From positions 4,774,001 through 4,838,000 of the forward strand of contig NZ_CP017279.1 in NCBI RefSeq assembly GCF_001750725.1: a stretch of 64,000 nucleotides of DNA, in the 5' to 3' direction. Below, piece after piece: positions 26,495-35,697 of the stretch. The notes under the pieces are model-generated. The model saw only the letters and a program-made list of their open reading frames with translations, was not told the DNA's origin and made no database searches. The stretch is from Enterobacter ludwigii. GTDB taxonomy: Bacteria; Pseudomonadota; Gammaproteobacteria; Enterobacterales; Enterobacteriaceae. The translations under genes and the position numbers were made by a program. Each line of letters opens with the position of its first letter. The first letter of the stretch is position 1.

Positions 26495-26977
26495 CTAAAG
26501 CCAGCCACGCTCAGCAAACGAGACAATATCCATGCCTCCCACGACCAGGTGGTCCAGCAGGCAGATATCCACGAGTTTAAGTGCCTGTTTCAGATGGTCA
26601 GTGATAAGTCGGTCAGCATGGCCGGGTTCCGCATAACCTGACGGATGATTGTGTGAAAGCACAATGGCAGCCGCGTTGTATTTCAGTGCTGCCTTTATCA
26701 CTTCACGGGGATGTACCTGTGTATGGTTGATGGTGCCGGTGAAGAGCGTTTCATGAGCAATAAGACGATGCTGGTTATCGAGGAAGATCACCATGAATAC
26801 TTCGCGCTCCAGCGTGGCGAGCTGCAGACGAAGCCAGTCGCGGACCGCCTGGCTGGAGGTAAATGCAACGCCGGGCTCGCGTAACTGGCGTTCCAGCAGG
26901 GTCAGTGCACGTCTGATAGTGCGCTGTGTAGTGGGAGATATTTCCCCGCTGCCGGGAGGACAAGTGGTGATATTCAT
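26495..26977 (-). CDS. RadC-like JAB/MPN-domain protein (YfjY/YeeS type)
   Basis: In this 160-residue protein the JAMM metal motif is intact: HNHPSG followed by AEPGHADRLITD, with an upstream Glu in LIAHETLF. E. coli YfjY and YeeS are close relatives. Despite the RadC name, the repair role is doubtful; the domain is a putative metalloprotease or nuclease-associated domain frequent on mobile elements. Its ATG overlaps the stop of the preceding gene. Confidence 0.9.
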   Translation of the reverse strand: MNITTCPPGSGEISPTTQRTIRRALTLLERQLREPGVAFTSSQAVRDWLRLQLATLEREVFMVIFLDNQHRLIAHETLFTGTINHTQVHPREVIKAALKYNAAAIVLSHNHPSGYAEPGHADRLITDHLKQALKLVDICLLDHLVVGGMDIVSFAERGWL

Positions 26978-27207
26978 TTGCTTTTCCTGTCTGTTGACGT
27001 GTCGGGAGGGGATGTGTTGTACAGTTTCACGGCAACGACGAACCCGTCGTGCAGGGACTCAAACCATGACCAGATATGGAAGAGAGGGGTACCCGTCGGG
27101 AAATGCAGGAAGGGCTCGTCGGTCACAACGTCACCGTCCTCATCCCTGACCGTTGTTTTCCCCTGCGCATCCCACAGGGCATTCAGGTGAGACAGTTCAT
27201 ACGGCAT
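26974..27207 (-). CDS. Small conserved island protein, unknown
   Basis: A 77-residue acidic protein (MPYELSHLNALWDAQGKTTVRDEDGD split before a Phe/Trp-rich middle, HIWSWFESLHDGFVVAVKLY). The gene overlaps the RadC-like start (ATGA) and follows the antirestriction gene by 10 bases, so it is part of the same operon. No function recognised. Confidence 0.7.
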   Translation of the reverse strand: MPYELSHLNALWDAQGKTTVRDEDGDVVTDEPFLHFPTGTPLFHIWSWFESLHDGFVVAVKLYNTSPPDTSTDRKSK

Positions 27208-27217
27208 GGCGGGACGC

Positions 27218-27697
27218 TCAGTCGATAATGCGCATGATGGCGCTGCATTCTGCGTGGTTCAGCGCATAGTCACGCAGACGCCAGTAATGTTCCGTCATGG
27301 CGTCGCATTCCGTGCGGCAAGCGTGATGACTGTAAGCGACAAGACAGACTGCAATCCCGGCGGCTTCGGCGCTCATGTCTGCGGCGTTGCCATTCATGGT
27401 GTTGAACAGCGACCAGAAGGCATCGTTGTCCGTTTCCGGAACCATGAAGGCCCCGCCGTTGCTGAGAGAATAAAAACTCCAGATACCGCCGCTGTAGTCA
27501 GCGCAGAACCGGTCCATCCACGCAAAGACCTGCGGTTCAAGGGTTATCCACTGCGGGATGTTACCAAAGTGCTGCGGCCAGAATTCTACACGCTGTTCGT
27601 CCGGTACGGGCGTGGCTGTCAGAGTAGGTGCAGAACCGTTATCGCCAGCCTGCAGAGGTCGCTGATGGTTGTCGTTAATATTAATAATGTCGGTCAT
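27218..27697 (-). CDS. Antirestriction protein, KlcA/ArdB family
   Basis: The 159 residues match ArdB/KlcA/YfjX: PDEQRVEFWPQHFGNIPQWI, WMDRFCADYSGGIWSFYSLSNGGAFMVP and the later MSAEAAGIAVCLVAYSH. Members protect incoming DNA from type I restriction without mimicking DNA. Located between DUF932 and RadC-like genes, as in CP4-57. Confidence 0.92.
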   Translation of the reverse strand: MTDIININDNHQRPLQAGDNGSAPTLTATPVPDEQRVEFWPQHFGNIPQWITLEPQVFAWMDRFCADYSGGIWSFYSLSNGGAFMVPETDNDAFWSLFNTMNGNAADMSAEAAGIAVCLVAYSHHACRTECDAMTEHYWRLRDYALNHAECSAIMRIID

Positions 27698-27776
27698 GTT
27701 AATTTTTCCTTATGCATGGAGATGTCGAATGGAGGTCTCGGGCCGGGGATTGATTTCAGTGGCGGGGCGCGGGTGA

Positions 27777-28598
27777 TTACCGGCCCAACAAATCCAGCAT
27801 GTTCTCCGCCATCACCCAGAGCGCACGGTTTAACTTAACGTCGCCATCAATGCCGTTTACTGTGCGGGTGTGGGTACGTTTCCCCTTCGCGGTACGGCCA
27901 CTTAGCCCGCCTTTCAGCAAGTTTTCCTGAATGCGCTGGTAAGTGGTCCACAGGTCATCGCTCTCGTCCTGCCAGCGGCGGGGGGCAAGAATTTGCGATT
28001 CAGTCACTGGCTGGTACTCCTCCCCAAAACGATATGTGAGCGCCGCTTTAGCCAGTACATGTTGTGCGGGTGACGGGAGTTGCACGGACTGCATGGCGTC
28101 ACGTTTCTCTTCCACCCGCTCAAAGACGCTGAGAACCTCATAGGCCCCCTCAATCACCTTCCCGACAACATCCCCCCTGTGTGGCACACGAATCTCGCCA
28201 AACGACTGCCCGCAGACGAGTGAATTGGTGCAGACACTTCGGAATATCCCCGGCAGCAACTGAAAACTCGATGCGCCATCGTGAGAATTCAGAATGATGA
28301 TTTCCGGCACCTGCTGGCCGTTTATCTGACCGGCACGACGCAGGCGCAGCATATGCTTTGTATGTTCCCGTCGGCTCTGGTCGCGCACTCGTGACTGACA
28401 GGCAAAGAATGGCTGGAACCCTTCGCGTTTAAGGTTCTCCAGCAGGGTGATTGTGGGTATATAGGTGTACTTTTCGCTTCTGGAGTCGTGCTTGTCTTCC
28501 CCGAAGACGCTGGGGACATGCTGCATCAGTTCTTCGCGGGTTAATGGACGGTCACGGCGAACCTGGTTCACCCGACCAAAACGGCTGGCTAATCGCAT
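27777..28598 (-). CDS. DUF932 (YfjQ-like) protein
   Basis: The 273 residues match the DUF932/DUF945 family of E. coli YfjQ and YafZ: MRLASRFGRVNQVRRDRPLT, HDSRSEKYTYIPTITLLENL, and EIIILNSHDGASSFQLLPG. These large plasmid and phage-like proteins are of unknown biochemical role. It opens the transcription unit that runs down to the toxin gene. Confidence 0.9.
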   Translation of the reverse strand: MRLASRFGRVNQVRRDRPLTREELMQHVPSVFGEDKHDSRSEKYTYIPTITLLENLKREGFQPFFACQSRVRDQSRREHTKHMLRLRRAGQINGQQVPEIIILNSHDGASSFQLLPGIFRSVCTNSLVCGQSFGEIRVPHRGDVVGKVIEGAYEVLSVFERVEEKRDAMQSVQLPSPAQHVLAKAALTYRFGEEYQPVTESQILAPRRWQDESDDLWTTYQRIQENLLKGGLSGRTAKGKRTHTRTVNGIDGDVKLNRALWVMAENMLDLLGR

Positions 28599-28708
28599 GC
28601 TTGATTCCTCATCTGATTACTCTGATGGCATAAAAGCAAAAGCCCCTGCTCCGTGAGGAGGCTGGGGCTGGATGTGTTGTTCTCAATGAACGGATAGGTC
28701 GGGCGGGA

Positions 28709-28921
28709 CTACAGCGTATCCAGAATCTTCAATATCTGCGCCATCAGGGCGGTGATAAGTGCAGTGACCAGCAACGTGACCGCTTCCCGGGCTGTATCAA
28801 TGCTGCTGTCATCGTAGCCTGCCTGACGAAAGCGGATTTCAATATACTGCCGGGCATGATGTCCGCCGCACCAGGTCAGCGCCTGGCTCAGGGCGGTCAC
28901 CAGTATTTTCAGAAAAGTCAT
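28709..28921 (-). CDS. Small hypothetical protein with C-terminal hydrophobic helix
   Basis: This small protein starts at MTFLKILVTALSQALTW (28921; an ATG at 28969 is also possible) and runs 70 residues. The N-terminus has one hydrophobic helix and the C-terminus another (AVTLLVTALITALMAQILKIL), with a charged loop between. The second helix suggests membrane association. No family recognised. Confidence 0.5.
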   Translation of the reverse strand: MTFLKILVTALSQALTWCGGHHARQYIEIRFRQAGYDDSSIDTAREAVTLLVTALITALMAQILKILDTL

Positions 28922-29006
28922 AGGATTTACTCTGGACTGCGCAGCGGCAGCCCGTTGGTCATGTGGCATTTTTTAGGTTGGGAAACGTTAATCAGGGGCG
29001 GGGGAC

Positions 29007-29366
29007 TCAGTGGTAAGTGTAACGCCATCCCCCCTTATCAGTAGTGACGACGACTTCTGAAGCCACGCAGTTATTATAAAAACTCACGCTGACGGACTGC
29101 CCGTAACGCAGGGTGGCAGGCAAAATAGTTTCTTTATTGCTGGAGTACAGATATTTCTGGTTGGCAATGCGACAGTTTCCCCGGTTCACGTCAATATTTT
29201 CGACTTTCACGGTGTTATCCAGTGCAGTGACCACGACAGTGACGTAGCGTGTTCCGGCAGGGTGAATCTGATTACTGGTCTCCACTTTGATGGATGGCGT
29301 TGGCTCTGCCAGCGCCAGGGCTGACAGTGCAAACAGTGCGGGCACCAGCATGTGTTTAAATTTCAT
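29007..29366 (-). CDS. Exported small protein, unknown
   Basis: This 119-residue protein has a signal peptide (residues 1-20, LSALALA-EP). The mature part is a beta-rich domain with two cysteines (RGNCR, NNCVAS), which could form a disulfide in the periplasm. It lies with the next exported protein gene in a CP4-like position. Function unknown. Confidence 0.7.
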   Translation of the reverse strand: MKFKHMLVPALFALSALALAEPTPSIKVETSNQIHPAGTRYVTVVVTALDNTVKVENIDVNRGNCRIANQKYLYSSNKETILPATLRYGQSVSVSFYNNCVASEVVVTTDKGGWRYTYH

Positions 29367-29420
29367 AAACTGTTCCTTTTAAAAATAACGTAATCAACAG
29401 GTATTAAATTCAGATGCAGG

Positions 29421-29885
29421 CTAGAGTGCGTCTTTACCCACGCAGCCGTGAGTCCCGAATACCGGCAATACCTTTGCTGCCCCAGCCAGCGTGAATGTGG
29501 CATCCTTAACACCGTCTCCGGTTACTGAGACCTGTTTGCCATTACGTAGCTGAGCCCAGGCCAGCGCAAGGTTATTACCGCCCACTCGACTGCCAGATTC
29601 GCTGATGTCGATGGGGGCTCCACCGTCGATACTGACCTGAAGGCTTTTATCTTCATCCATACTGACCTGATGCCCGCTGGCGTCAGTGAATATGACCGTG
29701 GCCGGTTGCGAGCCGTAATCCTCACAGGTCAGAGACAGTTGCGATTGACTTTCCCCATTGATAACAAACTCTGATACTCCCTGGCCCCAGCCCCGGGTCC
29801 AGGTGGTTTGATTACCGAAGGCCATTGCCACTGCCGGTACCAGCGCACAGGTCAGTAGTAAAGGGTGAATCATTTTTCTGTTCAT
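29421..29885 (-). CDS. Exported protein with beta-sandwich-like sequence, unknown
   Basis: This 154-residue protein has a signal peptide (residues 1-22, AVAMA-FG). The mature part has LTCEDYGSQPATVIFTDASG and ends GTHGCVGKDAL, with two cysteines far apart. It is probably periplasmic. It precedes the other exported protein gene with a 54-base gap and may be co-transcribed. No family recognised. Confidence 0.7.
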   Translation of the reverse strand: MNRKMIHPLLLTCALVPAVAMAFGNQTTWTRGWGQGVSEFVINGESQSQLSLTCEDYGSQPATVIFTDASGHQVSMDEDKSLQVSIDGGAPIDISESGSRVGGNNLALAWAQLRNGKQVSVTGDGVKDATFTLAGAAKVLPVFGTHGCVGKDAL

Positions 29886-30020
29886 TTTTGTGCACCTCTG
29901 GTTTTCGTAAAACGCTACCCGGAAAGGGTATCTGCATGTTTTTTAGTAGAATACAGACAGTCATAAGCATCCCGTTGGGATTTTATAGCTGCAAAAAAGA
30001 AGGGGATAACGATGAAATTC

Positions 30021-30046
30021 GATCGAACCGATCGACAAAATTGATC
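30021..30046. promoter_or_regulatory. GATC-rich motif, copy 2
   Basis: GATC at 30021, 30030 and 30043, in context GATCGA, ACCGATCGA and AAATTGATC. Related to the motif at 23493-23527. It lies in the 277-base gap upstream of the exported-protein genes, where a promoter is expected. Dam methylation could affect it. Confidence 0.4.
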
Positions 30047-30162
30047 GTGGTTCAGTAAATATATTTACCGTAAACCTCGCCCGAGTTTATCGATGGTCCG
30101 GTTTCACTTCGGAAGGGTGATATATATCTGAGATTTTATTGAACACAGGCTGAGGAAATGCA

Positions 30163-31308
30163 TCACTGAGGCGGTATGGCGCAGACACCGTCCTCTGTGA
30201 CAGGAGGAACACTAAAAAAGCGGTTATAGAAGAGATTACAGGCTCTGTGGTCGCTGGTGTCAATGTGAAAATATTTTGCCATGTACTGGCTGAGTATATG
30301 CTGAAATTCGTCGTAGATTTGTTGAGACCCCCGCTTGTGCTTCACCCTGATTTCATCGACTAAACGATAACATTGCTCCAGCAGGTGGTCGGCGTCGCCG
30401 TTCAGCAACGCATGAAACGCGGCAACGGCAAATAATTCATTCGCAGGCCCGGCATTAAGCCAGACGCTGACTTCGGTACAAACCAGCGTTTCCCATAGTG
30501 ACATCAAATTCAGGCGTAAGGCTTCCTCTTTTAACAGACGGGTTAGTGGAGGGAATGCGTAAATATCAGTGTCAAATAGCCTGCGTGACAGACTTAAATC
30601 AGCAAAGGCAAGATGCTTAACTCCGTACAATGCTTCCTGTACAGCATCTGAACCGTATTTATCCGTTAACGCTTTCAGTAAGGTCGATTTAACCGGTTGA
30701 GGTGTTTCCATTGCTTTTATGCCACTCAGCACTCCTGACTGACAGCAGGGGATAAAATCCTTCATCATCCGGTTTATAGCAGCAGGTGCGATGATAATGT
30801 TTCTGGCGATATTTGCACCGCCCTTAGAGTTAGGGTAAATGTGGCATAGCTCAAGATCCAGCCAGGGGATTAACCGTTTTGTCGTATCAGCAACTCTTTG
30901 CCCGTTCAGCATATTATATGTTTTTTGGTGGACAGCTTTGCGCTGATATAACCGAATGAGGTCTGCAATATCCGTCGGACCGGTGATACTCCCCAGTCCA
31001 AGGGAATTATTTTTTAGCATAGCTTCCACATTGAGCCAGTAAGAGTGCTTAACCAGTCTTATAATAGCATCGTCATCGATTAACCTCCGGGCTTTATCCC
31101 GATGTTCCTTACAACAATAAAAATGATTGCGGGTTTCAGATATACTGATACCACAGGCGGGATACTGGCATATTAATGCTGCTCTTTCCGTTCGTCTGGC
31201 TGCATTTAACTGTCTGCCCTGATAATGTACCGGGCATAGCCGTAATATCCGTTCGGCGGGTGAATGGCCGATCTGTGCCATGCAGTTATTTCTTTTACAT
31301 ACGGCCAT
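30163..31308 (-). CDS. Zinc-finger / HNH-like protein beside DUF3987 gene
   Basis: This 381-residue protein starts at MAVCKRNNC (31308, after AAGAG). N-terminal residues 1-90 hold several Cys/His pairs (CKRNNC, LCPVH, CQYPACG, FYCCKEH), likely two zinc knuckles. In the middle is ELCHIYPNSKGGANIARNI, which resembles an HNH nuclease core but without the usual zinc cysteines. The rest is helical. No family named; the mix suggests a DNA-binding or nicking protein of the island. Confidence 0.6.
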   Translation of the reverse strand: MAVCKRNNCMAQIGHSPAERILRLCPVHYQGRQLNAARRTERAALICQYPACGISISETRNHFYCCKEHRDKARRLIDDDAIIRLVKHSYWLNVEAMLKNNSLGLGSITGPTDIADLIRLYQRKAVHQKTYNMLNGQRVADTTKRLIPWLDLELCHIYPNSKGGANIARNIIIAPAAINRMMKDFIPCCQSGVLSGIKAMETPQPVKSTLLKALTDKYGSDAVQEALYGVKHLAFADLSLSRRLFDTDIYAFPPLTRLLKEEALRLNLMSLWETLVCTEVSVWLNAGPANELFAVAAFHALLNGDADHLLEQCYRLVDEIRVKHKRGSQQIYDEFQHILSQYMAKYFHIDTSDHRACNLFYNRFFSVPPVTEDGVCAIPPQ

Positions 31309-31560
31309 AATTAAACTCTTATTTAATGTGATAATGTCTTTGCTTTTGTTGTTAATAACAATGATGCTATTTTTATATGTCATTAAATATATTTATTAAT
31401 CAACACTAATTAAATGTTAATGTATTTGTCTCAAATGAGTAAGAAATACACTAGCAAAACACATTGTGTTAAATTACATGTTTTGATGGCTGTTAATGGT
31501 TCATATCCACAGAGCTTTCCACCAGTCGTCATTATCTGTTTTTTAGCACTGTATTCTGAG

Positions 31561-31607
31561 AAAACCCCGCGCGGATTGCGACCAGTCGCGACTGGCGCGG
31601 GGTTTTT
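31561..31607. terminator. Bidirectional terminator with nested palindrome
   Basis: Arms AAAACCCCGCGC and GCGCGGGGTTTTT flank an inner perfect palindrome CCAGTCGCGACTGG (31582-31595). It lies just past the DUF3987 stop and ends transcripts from both sides. Confidence 0.85.
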
Positions 31608-31685
31608 GCCTCTGTGGCTGTTTTTCGAAGACATTTAACCGGTTTACGCTCTGGCCATTCGGGTCTCTGTAGTGAGGTGTCCCGA

Positions 31686-33296
31686 TTAATATTCCAGCCT
31701 GTTAAAGTCAAAGTATTCAAAACCATACCTGCCAGTGACATTCTCTGGCGATGCAATAATCGGATTATGTCCGTTCTCCAGGAATGCCGGTGGAATACAC
31801 CATGAGTGGCGACATTCCAGGGAGGGCATGGCAATATACACCGCAGAATGACGGCCGGGACGAATAAAACAAATCAGACCCAGTGCGATTAACTGCTCAA
31901 GAACAGATTGTGATTTACTGGCGTCACGCAGCCGGTTCGGGCCGTTCCGGTTTACCTCATTTTTCCTGAGTGGATATCCCTCATTATCGAGAAATTTCTC
32001 CTTAAGCCACCTGAACATCTCGTAAACGTCCTCCATAAATGCATTCCGTTCAGAAGAAGGGAAAAACAGCCTTTCCGCTTCTTCAAGATGCCATTCCACA
32101 ATTTTGAAGGCGGCCTGGATGACCCCCCGCGAAATACATAAACTCTCAGGTGAATACATATATGTCAGAATGGCCGCAACCCTGAGGGCATTCGCCCCCG
32201 CTTTGGCTGCAATTTCACTGATATGCTCCATCTGCTGTCCGGGGGCTGTTTTACGGCTGAGCTCTGACTGTTTATCTGCCCAGTAAGTGGTCGCATCATC
32301 AGATAATCTGAGCGTTTGTTTCTGCTTATCGTGACTATAAAAACGCGCCTTTTGCTTATCAAGTAACTGGTTAATTTTACTGTGGAACACATTTAATGCT
32401 TCATCAGAATGAGCGTGGTCCGTATTTGTGCGGCGACGTCCCAGCGTGCTGATGGTATTGATATAAAGAAACCGCGACAGAAAACCACTTCCCTTGCTGA
32501 GTTCACCGTGGTTACGGCGGTAATTTTCAAAGACCGGGGGCTGAACCATTAATGCCAGGGTCAGGCAGGCGTTGATATCGTACTCCTCACCGCCCGGGCG
32601 GTGGTATTCATAGGTCTCCCCGTCCCAGGCTTTATTCAGTAAACCGAGGTTGTTTTTCAGATACCCTTTAAAAAAGGTAATTGCCTCATCTGAGAGCACC
32701 CCGGCTTCAGAATACCGGCTCAAACCTTCCAGGAGCGCCTTTGCGGTGGTGTCGTCATAAAGCATCGCCAGGCGGGTCGGAGGCTGCTGCCGCGTTTCTG
32801 CATGTTCATCTAACAGCCGTTCTTCCTCCGTCCCCTCAGAACCGCTTTTGATGGCAGTGTACAGATTACTGGTCAATGCTTTCTGGTGTATTTTCCAGAT
32901 ATTGTCAGCACGCAGGTGTGCCTTCATCAGACCGTCGTGCTGCTGCTTCATTTGCTCAGCGAACCGGTAAAAAGGCTTCATCACTTTTTTGCTGATACTG
33001 GTCTTACCTTCACCGGAGACCGCCAACGTCAGTAAATACAGTGCACAGTGCATCGGATCCGATGAGTGTGGTGGTACCACCTCAATATGAGCCTGACAGG
33101 CGAGGGAAGAGGCTGCCAGTACGGCCCCCGCTATCAGTTCCGCCGGGATACCCGTCTCGTTATAAAGAGCATCAATGACATCCCGCATCACCGGCGGGAA
33201 CGCGCAGACAGGGTAACCCTCCGGGGTTCTGTTTTGTACGGGAATATAAGGCTCCGGCATTTTCGTAATGACAGTGTGTGGCAGTATATTCTGCAT
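31686..33296 (-). CDS. DUF3987 (YfjI-like) P-loop protein
   Basis: This 536-residue protein has the start MQNILPHTVITKMPEPYIPVQ and a Walker A-like LAVSGEGKTSISKK at about residue 90-103. A YfjI-type layout follows with YDDTTAKALLEGLSRY and a C-terminal winged-helix-like region. DUF3987 proteins are P-loop ATPases encoded by P4-like satellites and islands beside AlpA, with a suspected role in replication or primase loading. Located as in CP4-57. Confidence 0.85.
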   Translation of the reverse strand: MQNILPHTVITKMPEPYIPVQNRTPEGYPVCAFPPVMRDVIDALYNETGIPAELIAGAVLAASSLACQAHIEVVPPHSSDPMHCALYLLTLAVSGEGKTSISKKVMKPFYRFAEQMKQQHDGLMKAHLRADNIWKIHQKALTSNLYTAIKSGSEGTEEERLLDEHAETRQQPPTRLAMLYDDTTAKALLEGLSRYSEAGVLSDEAITFFKGYLKNNLGLLNKAWDGETYEYHRPGGEEYDINACLTLALMVQPPVFENYRRNHGELSKGSGFLSRFLYINTISTLGRRRTNTDHAHSDEALNVFHSKINQLLDKQKARFYSHDKQKQTLRLSDDATTYWADKQSELSRKTAPGQQMEHISEIAAKAGANALRVAAILTYMYSPESLCISRGVIQAAFKIVEWHLEEAERLFFPSSERNAFMEDVYEMFRWLKEKFLDNEGYPLRKNEVNRNGPNRLRDASKSQSVLEQLIALGLICFIRPGRHSAVYIAMPSLECRHSWCIPPAFLENGHNPIIASPENVTGRYGFEYFDFNRLEY

Positions 33297-33523
33297 GTAA
33301 TATTCTCCTTGGTTACTGTTTTCAGTAACGGGTTAGTTGTGAATATAATAAAATAGCCAAGCGTCAAAATTTATTTAAAGTAATAATCTTACCCAATAAA
33401 TAATCGCATTCAGTTTTCTTGCAACTGGCAAAAATATGTCACAGCGAGCACATATTTAAATCAGAGATGTTGTTATATAACCTGCGTATCCTTCTTTAAT
33501 TTTTACCAATACTATCTCATCGC

Positions 33524-33733
33524 TTATGATGCCTGCTGGCGTTCCAGCAGCCATGCATCCAGCTCTGACTCAAGCCAGCCGACGGACTGCATACCCAGCC
33601 TGCGCTGTTTCGGAAAGGTCGGGTCGTGGCGCGGCGACTTCGGGTTGATCCAGTCATAGATGGTTGAGCGGGCGATGCCCGTTTTGTTAACAACGGCGCG
33701 TATGCGCAGTATCCTGATACCTTGTACAGACAT
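33524..33733 (-). CDS. alpA: AlpA-family excision regulator
   Basis: A 69-residue helix-turn-helix protein (RIRAVVNKTGIARSTIYDWI, then GMQSVGWLESELDAWL). AlpA activates excisionase expression in CP4-57. The start at 33733 has AGGGGGA eight bases upstream, so the longer frame to 33829 is rejected. Divergent from the gene at 34011. Confidence 0.88.
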   Translation of the reverse strand: MSVQGIRILRIRAVVNKTGIARSTIYDWINPKSPRHDPTFPKQRRLGMQSVGWLESELDAWLLERQQAS

Positions 33734-34010
33734 ATCTGTTAATTCCCCCTGTTCTTTCGATATGGACGCAATTGTATGGTGCCGGAACAGGTAATGGCAC
33801 CCGCCTGGTGGCTGTAGCAAAAAAGGCATTTTATAACAATGAGATAGGAGGTTTTTTTTAGGTTTTTTTCCGTTTTTTGTTGGTGACAGAATATTTTTTT
33901 TCGAGAATGGTGCCGGAAGCGTCTGGCTAAGGGCAAGAATGAGTCGTTCCAGGTGTCAGGCAAGGATATTTACTGGAGTATAGAAATTGTCATTCGAAAA
34001 GAGGGACTTC

Positions 34011-34772
34011 ATGGCTGATTTAGACAGGGATTTTACCCCTGATGAGTTACTCATCGTATTTCGTAAAAAGAGGAAAGCGTTACGTTTTCATCTCGGGGTC
34101 AGACAGAAACATATCGCCAGGCAATGGCTGAATAAAGATACTGAAATTGTTATCGTGCTACAAACAGGGAGACAAACGAAGGATGAAGATTTAGCGCGGC
34201 GACTTGCTGATGAGCACGGAGAGAAAAAATGGCGGCGTTATCTGAAAATTTTCAGTCTTTCAGAATGGATGATAAAGGGGATCAGGAACGATATGTCTGA
34301 GGCTGAACAATACTGGGAGCAGGGAACATCGGCTCTCGAATCTGATCCAGATCATGCGGTGCAATTAATGCTGAAGGCTATCGCGTTGTTGGATCGCGGT
34401 CTGAAACGCAGTGAATCCGCAGCAGGTAAAAGAATCAAGGAACGGCATAAACTCAATTCTGCTTATGGCGGAAAGGTCAAAGCGACACGTTTTGATGGCG
34501 TTAAAGACGAAGTGATAAAACACCTGGAAGCGCAACCTGAGGGCTGGGAAACTAAAACCGATGCCATCAATGCAATTATTAAAGCGTTAAGGCCCTATAT
34601 TGAGGAGCATGGATGGCCTTCCGCACAGGATAAAAACGACTCACGGGACGCGGCAATGGTGGAGGCAAGCCAGAGCAAGTTGTTGGCTGAATGGTCAGTC
34701 AAAGACAAAAGAGTGAAGGCGGCGTTCGCGAAGGCAGTACAAAAACGTATCGGGGTATCGCAAAATCGATAG
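34011..34772 (+). CDS. Unknown helical protein divergent from alpA
   Basis: This 253-residue protein starts at ATG 34011 (GAGGG upstream; a TTG at 33987 would add 8 residues). It is mostly helical and charged. Residues 130-200 contain a basic segment KRIKERHKLNSAYGGKVKATRFDG. No family recognised. It shares the divergent promoter region with alpA and may be a regulator or a replication accessory protein. Confidence 0.6.
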   Translation: MADLDRDFTPDELLIVFRKKRKALRFHLGVRQKHIARQWLNKDTEIVIVLQTGRQTKDEDLARRLADEHGEKKWRRYLKIFSLSEWMIKGIRNDMSEAEQYWEQGTSALESDPDHAVQLMLKAIALLDRGLKRSESAAGKRIKERHKLNSAYGGKVKATRFDGVKDEVIKHLEAQPEGWETKTDAINAIIKALRPYIEEHGWPSAQDKNDSRDAAMVEASQSKLLAEWSVKDKRVKAAFAKAVQKRIGVSQNR

Positions 34773-34854
34773 TCCGGTACCTTGAGAGTGCGTACGTGAT
34801 TCAATGTGACTGCCTTTTCTCAGATGTGGCTGTGCAGAAGAGCATAGAGCTGAT

Positions 34855-34895
34855 AAAAAGACGATACGAGCTCCCCTGAACATCATCGTCTTTTT
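34855..34895 (+). terminator. Hairpin terminator
   Basis: Arms AAAAAGACGAT (34855-34865) and ATCGTCTTTTT (34885-34895) form an 11-bp stem ending in a T-run, downstream of the gene at 34011. Confidence 0.7.
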
Positions 34896-35215
34896 AGCGA
34901 TACTGACAGGGTTGATAGCGATACAACTTTTTAATGAGTAATCTGTCGGGAGTACCTTGCACTTTTTAATGGTATGCCGGATCACACTGTCCAATCTGGC
35001 AATGGTATTCGTCGTGTAAAACAGCCTCTGCCGCTGGTAGCCCAGGTCATGGGTTAATGCTTTGTAGTCCTTCTAAGATACGAGCCGCAGGCTATTACGC
35101 ACCATGTGAATGATACAGAACTTATCCGCTCTCCGGATAAACTGCATTAATGGCGTCAGAGATGCTCTTCAGCTCATCAACGTAGGTGATGAGTATATCT
35201 TAACTTCGGCACAAC
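34896..35215 (-). pseudogene. IS256-family transposase remnant
   Basis: On the minus strand, pieces typical of IS256-family transposases remain in shifted frames: TYVDELKSISDAINAVYPES, IHMVRNSLRLVS-KDYKAL, then LFYTTNTIARLDSVIRHTIKK. A stretch between the KDYKAL and YTTN motifs is deleted, and stops and frameshifts are present. No terminal repeats were found. It is inactive. Confidence 0.8.
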
Positions 35216-35697
35216 TCAGCTCATAGCTTAATTAGTTGATAAAAATCAGCGTGGGGCCCCTCGCTATATCTGCTCATAGATCAGGTTTGACCTGACGCAG
35301 CTATTACACAAAACTAAACCAGCTACTCTTAAAATCCGAGAATGTACAGTCTCTAACGGCTTTCCAATAGTTACCGAAATTCTCAACGACTAGGTAAATG
35401 TCATCATACAGCGGTCAGTTCTGCATCCGCAGTATATTTGCTCGTATGTTAACCTAGCATTAGTACAACATCATTCTTAGGCGAATGGCCCAGCAGGCTT
35501 TTTACTCCTTAAAAATTCACTTCTGGTTAAGTAAATTATTCAATGATTTTTGTTATTTAAATCAATTGGTTAATTTTAATTGCGATTTGCTTTTAACCCT
35601 AGCGATTTAGACGTATTATTTTAAGATTAATCCACTTGCCATGCATTCCCTACCACATTTCAAATGTGAATGGAGAATGATTTTAAGGTTATATATC
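35216..35697. other. AT-rich gap upstream of Shango operon
   Basis: No gene seen. It becomes AT-rich from about 35500 and must hold the promoter of the operon starting at 35698. An AAGG ribosome site lies just before that start. Confidence 0.45.

Noticed and set aside
26793..27838. Plus-strand frames at 26793-27149 and 27206-27838
   Set aside because: Opposite to well-recognised RadC-like and antirestriction genes, with no start signals.
34691..34879. 62-codon plus frame overlapping the gene at 34011
   Set aside because: Different frame of the real gene's 3' end and ends within a terminator hairpin.
35216..35640. Possible further transposase fragments left of the Shango operon
   Set aside because: Short similarities only by eye; no diagnostic motif could be found beyond the IS256 remnant at 34896-35215.
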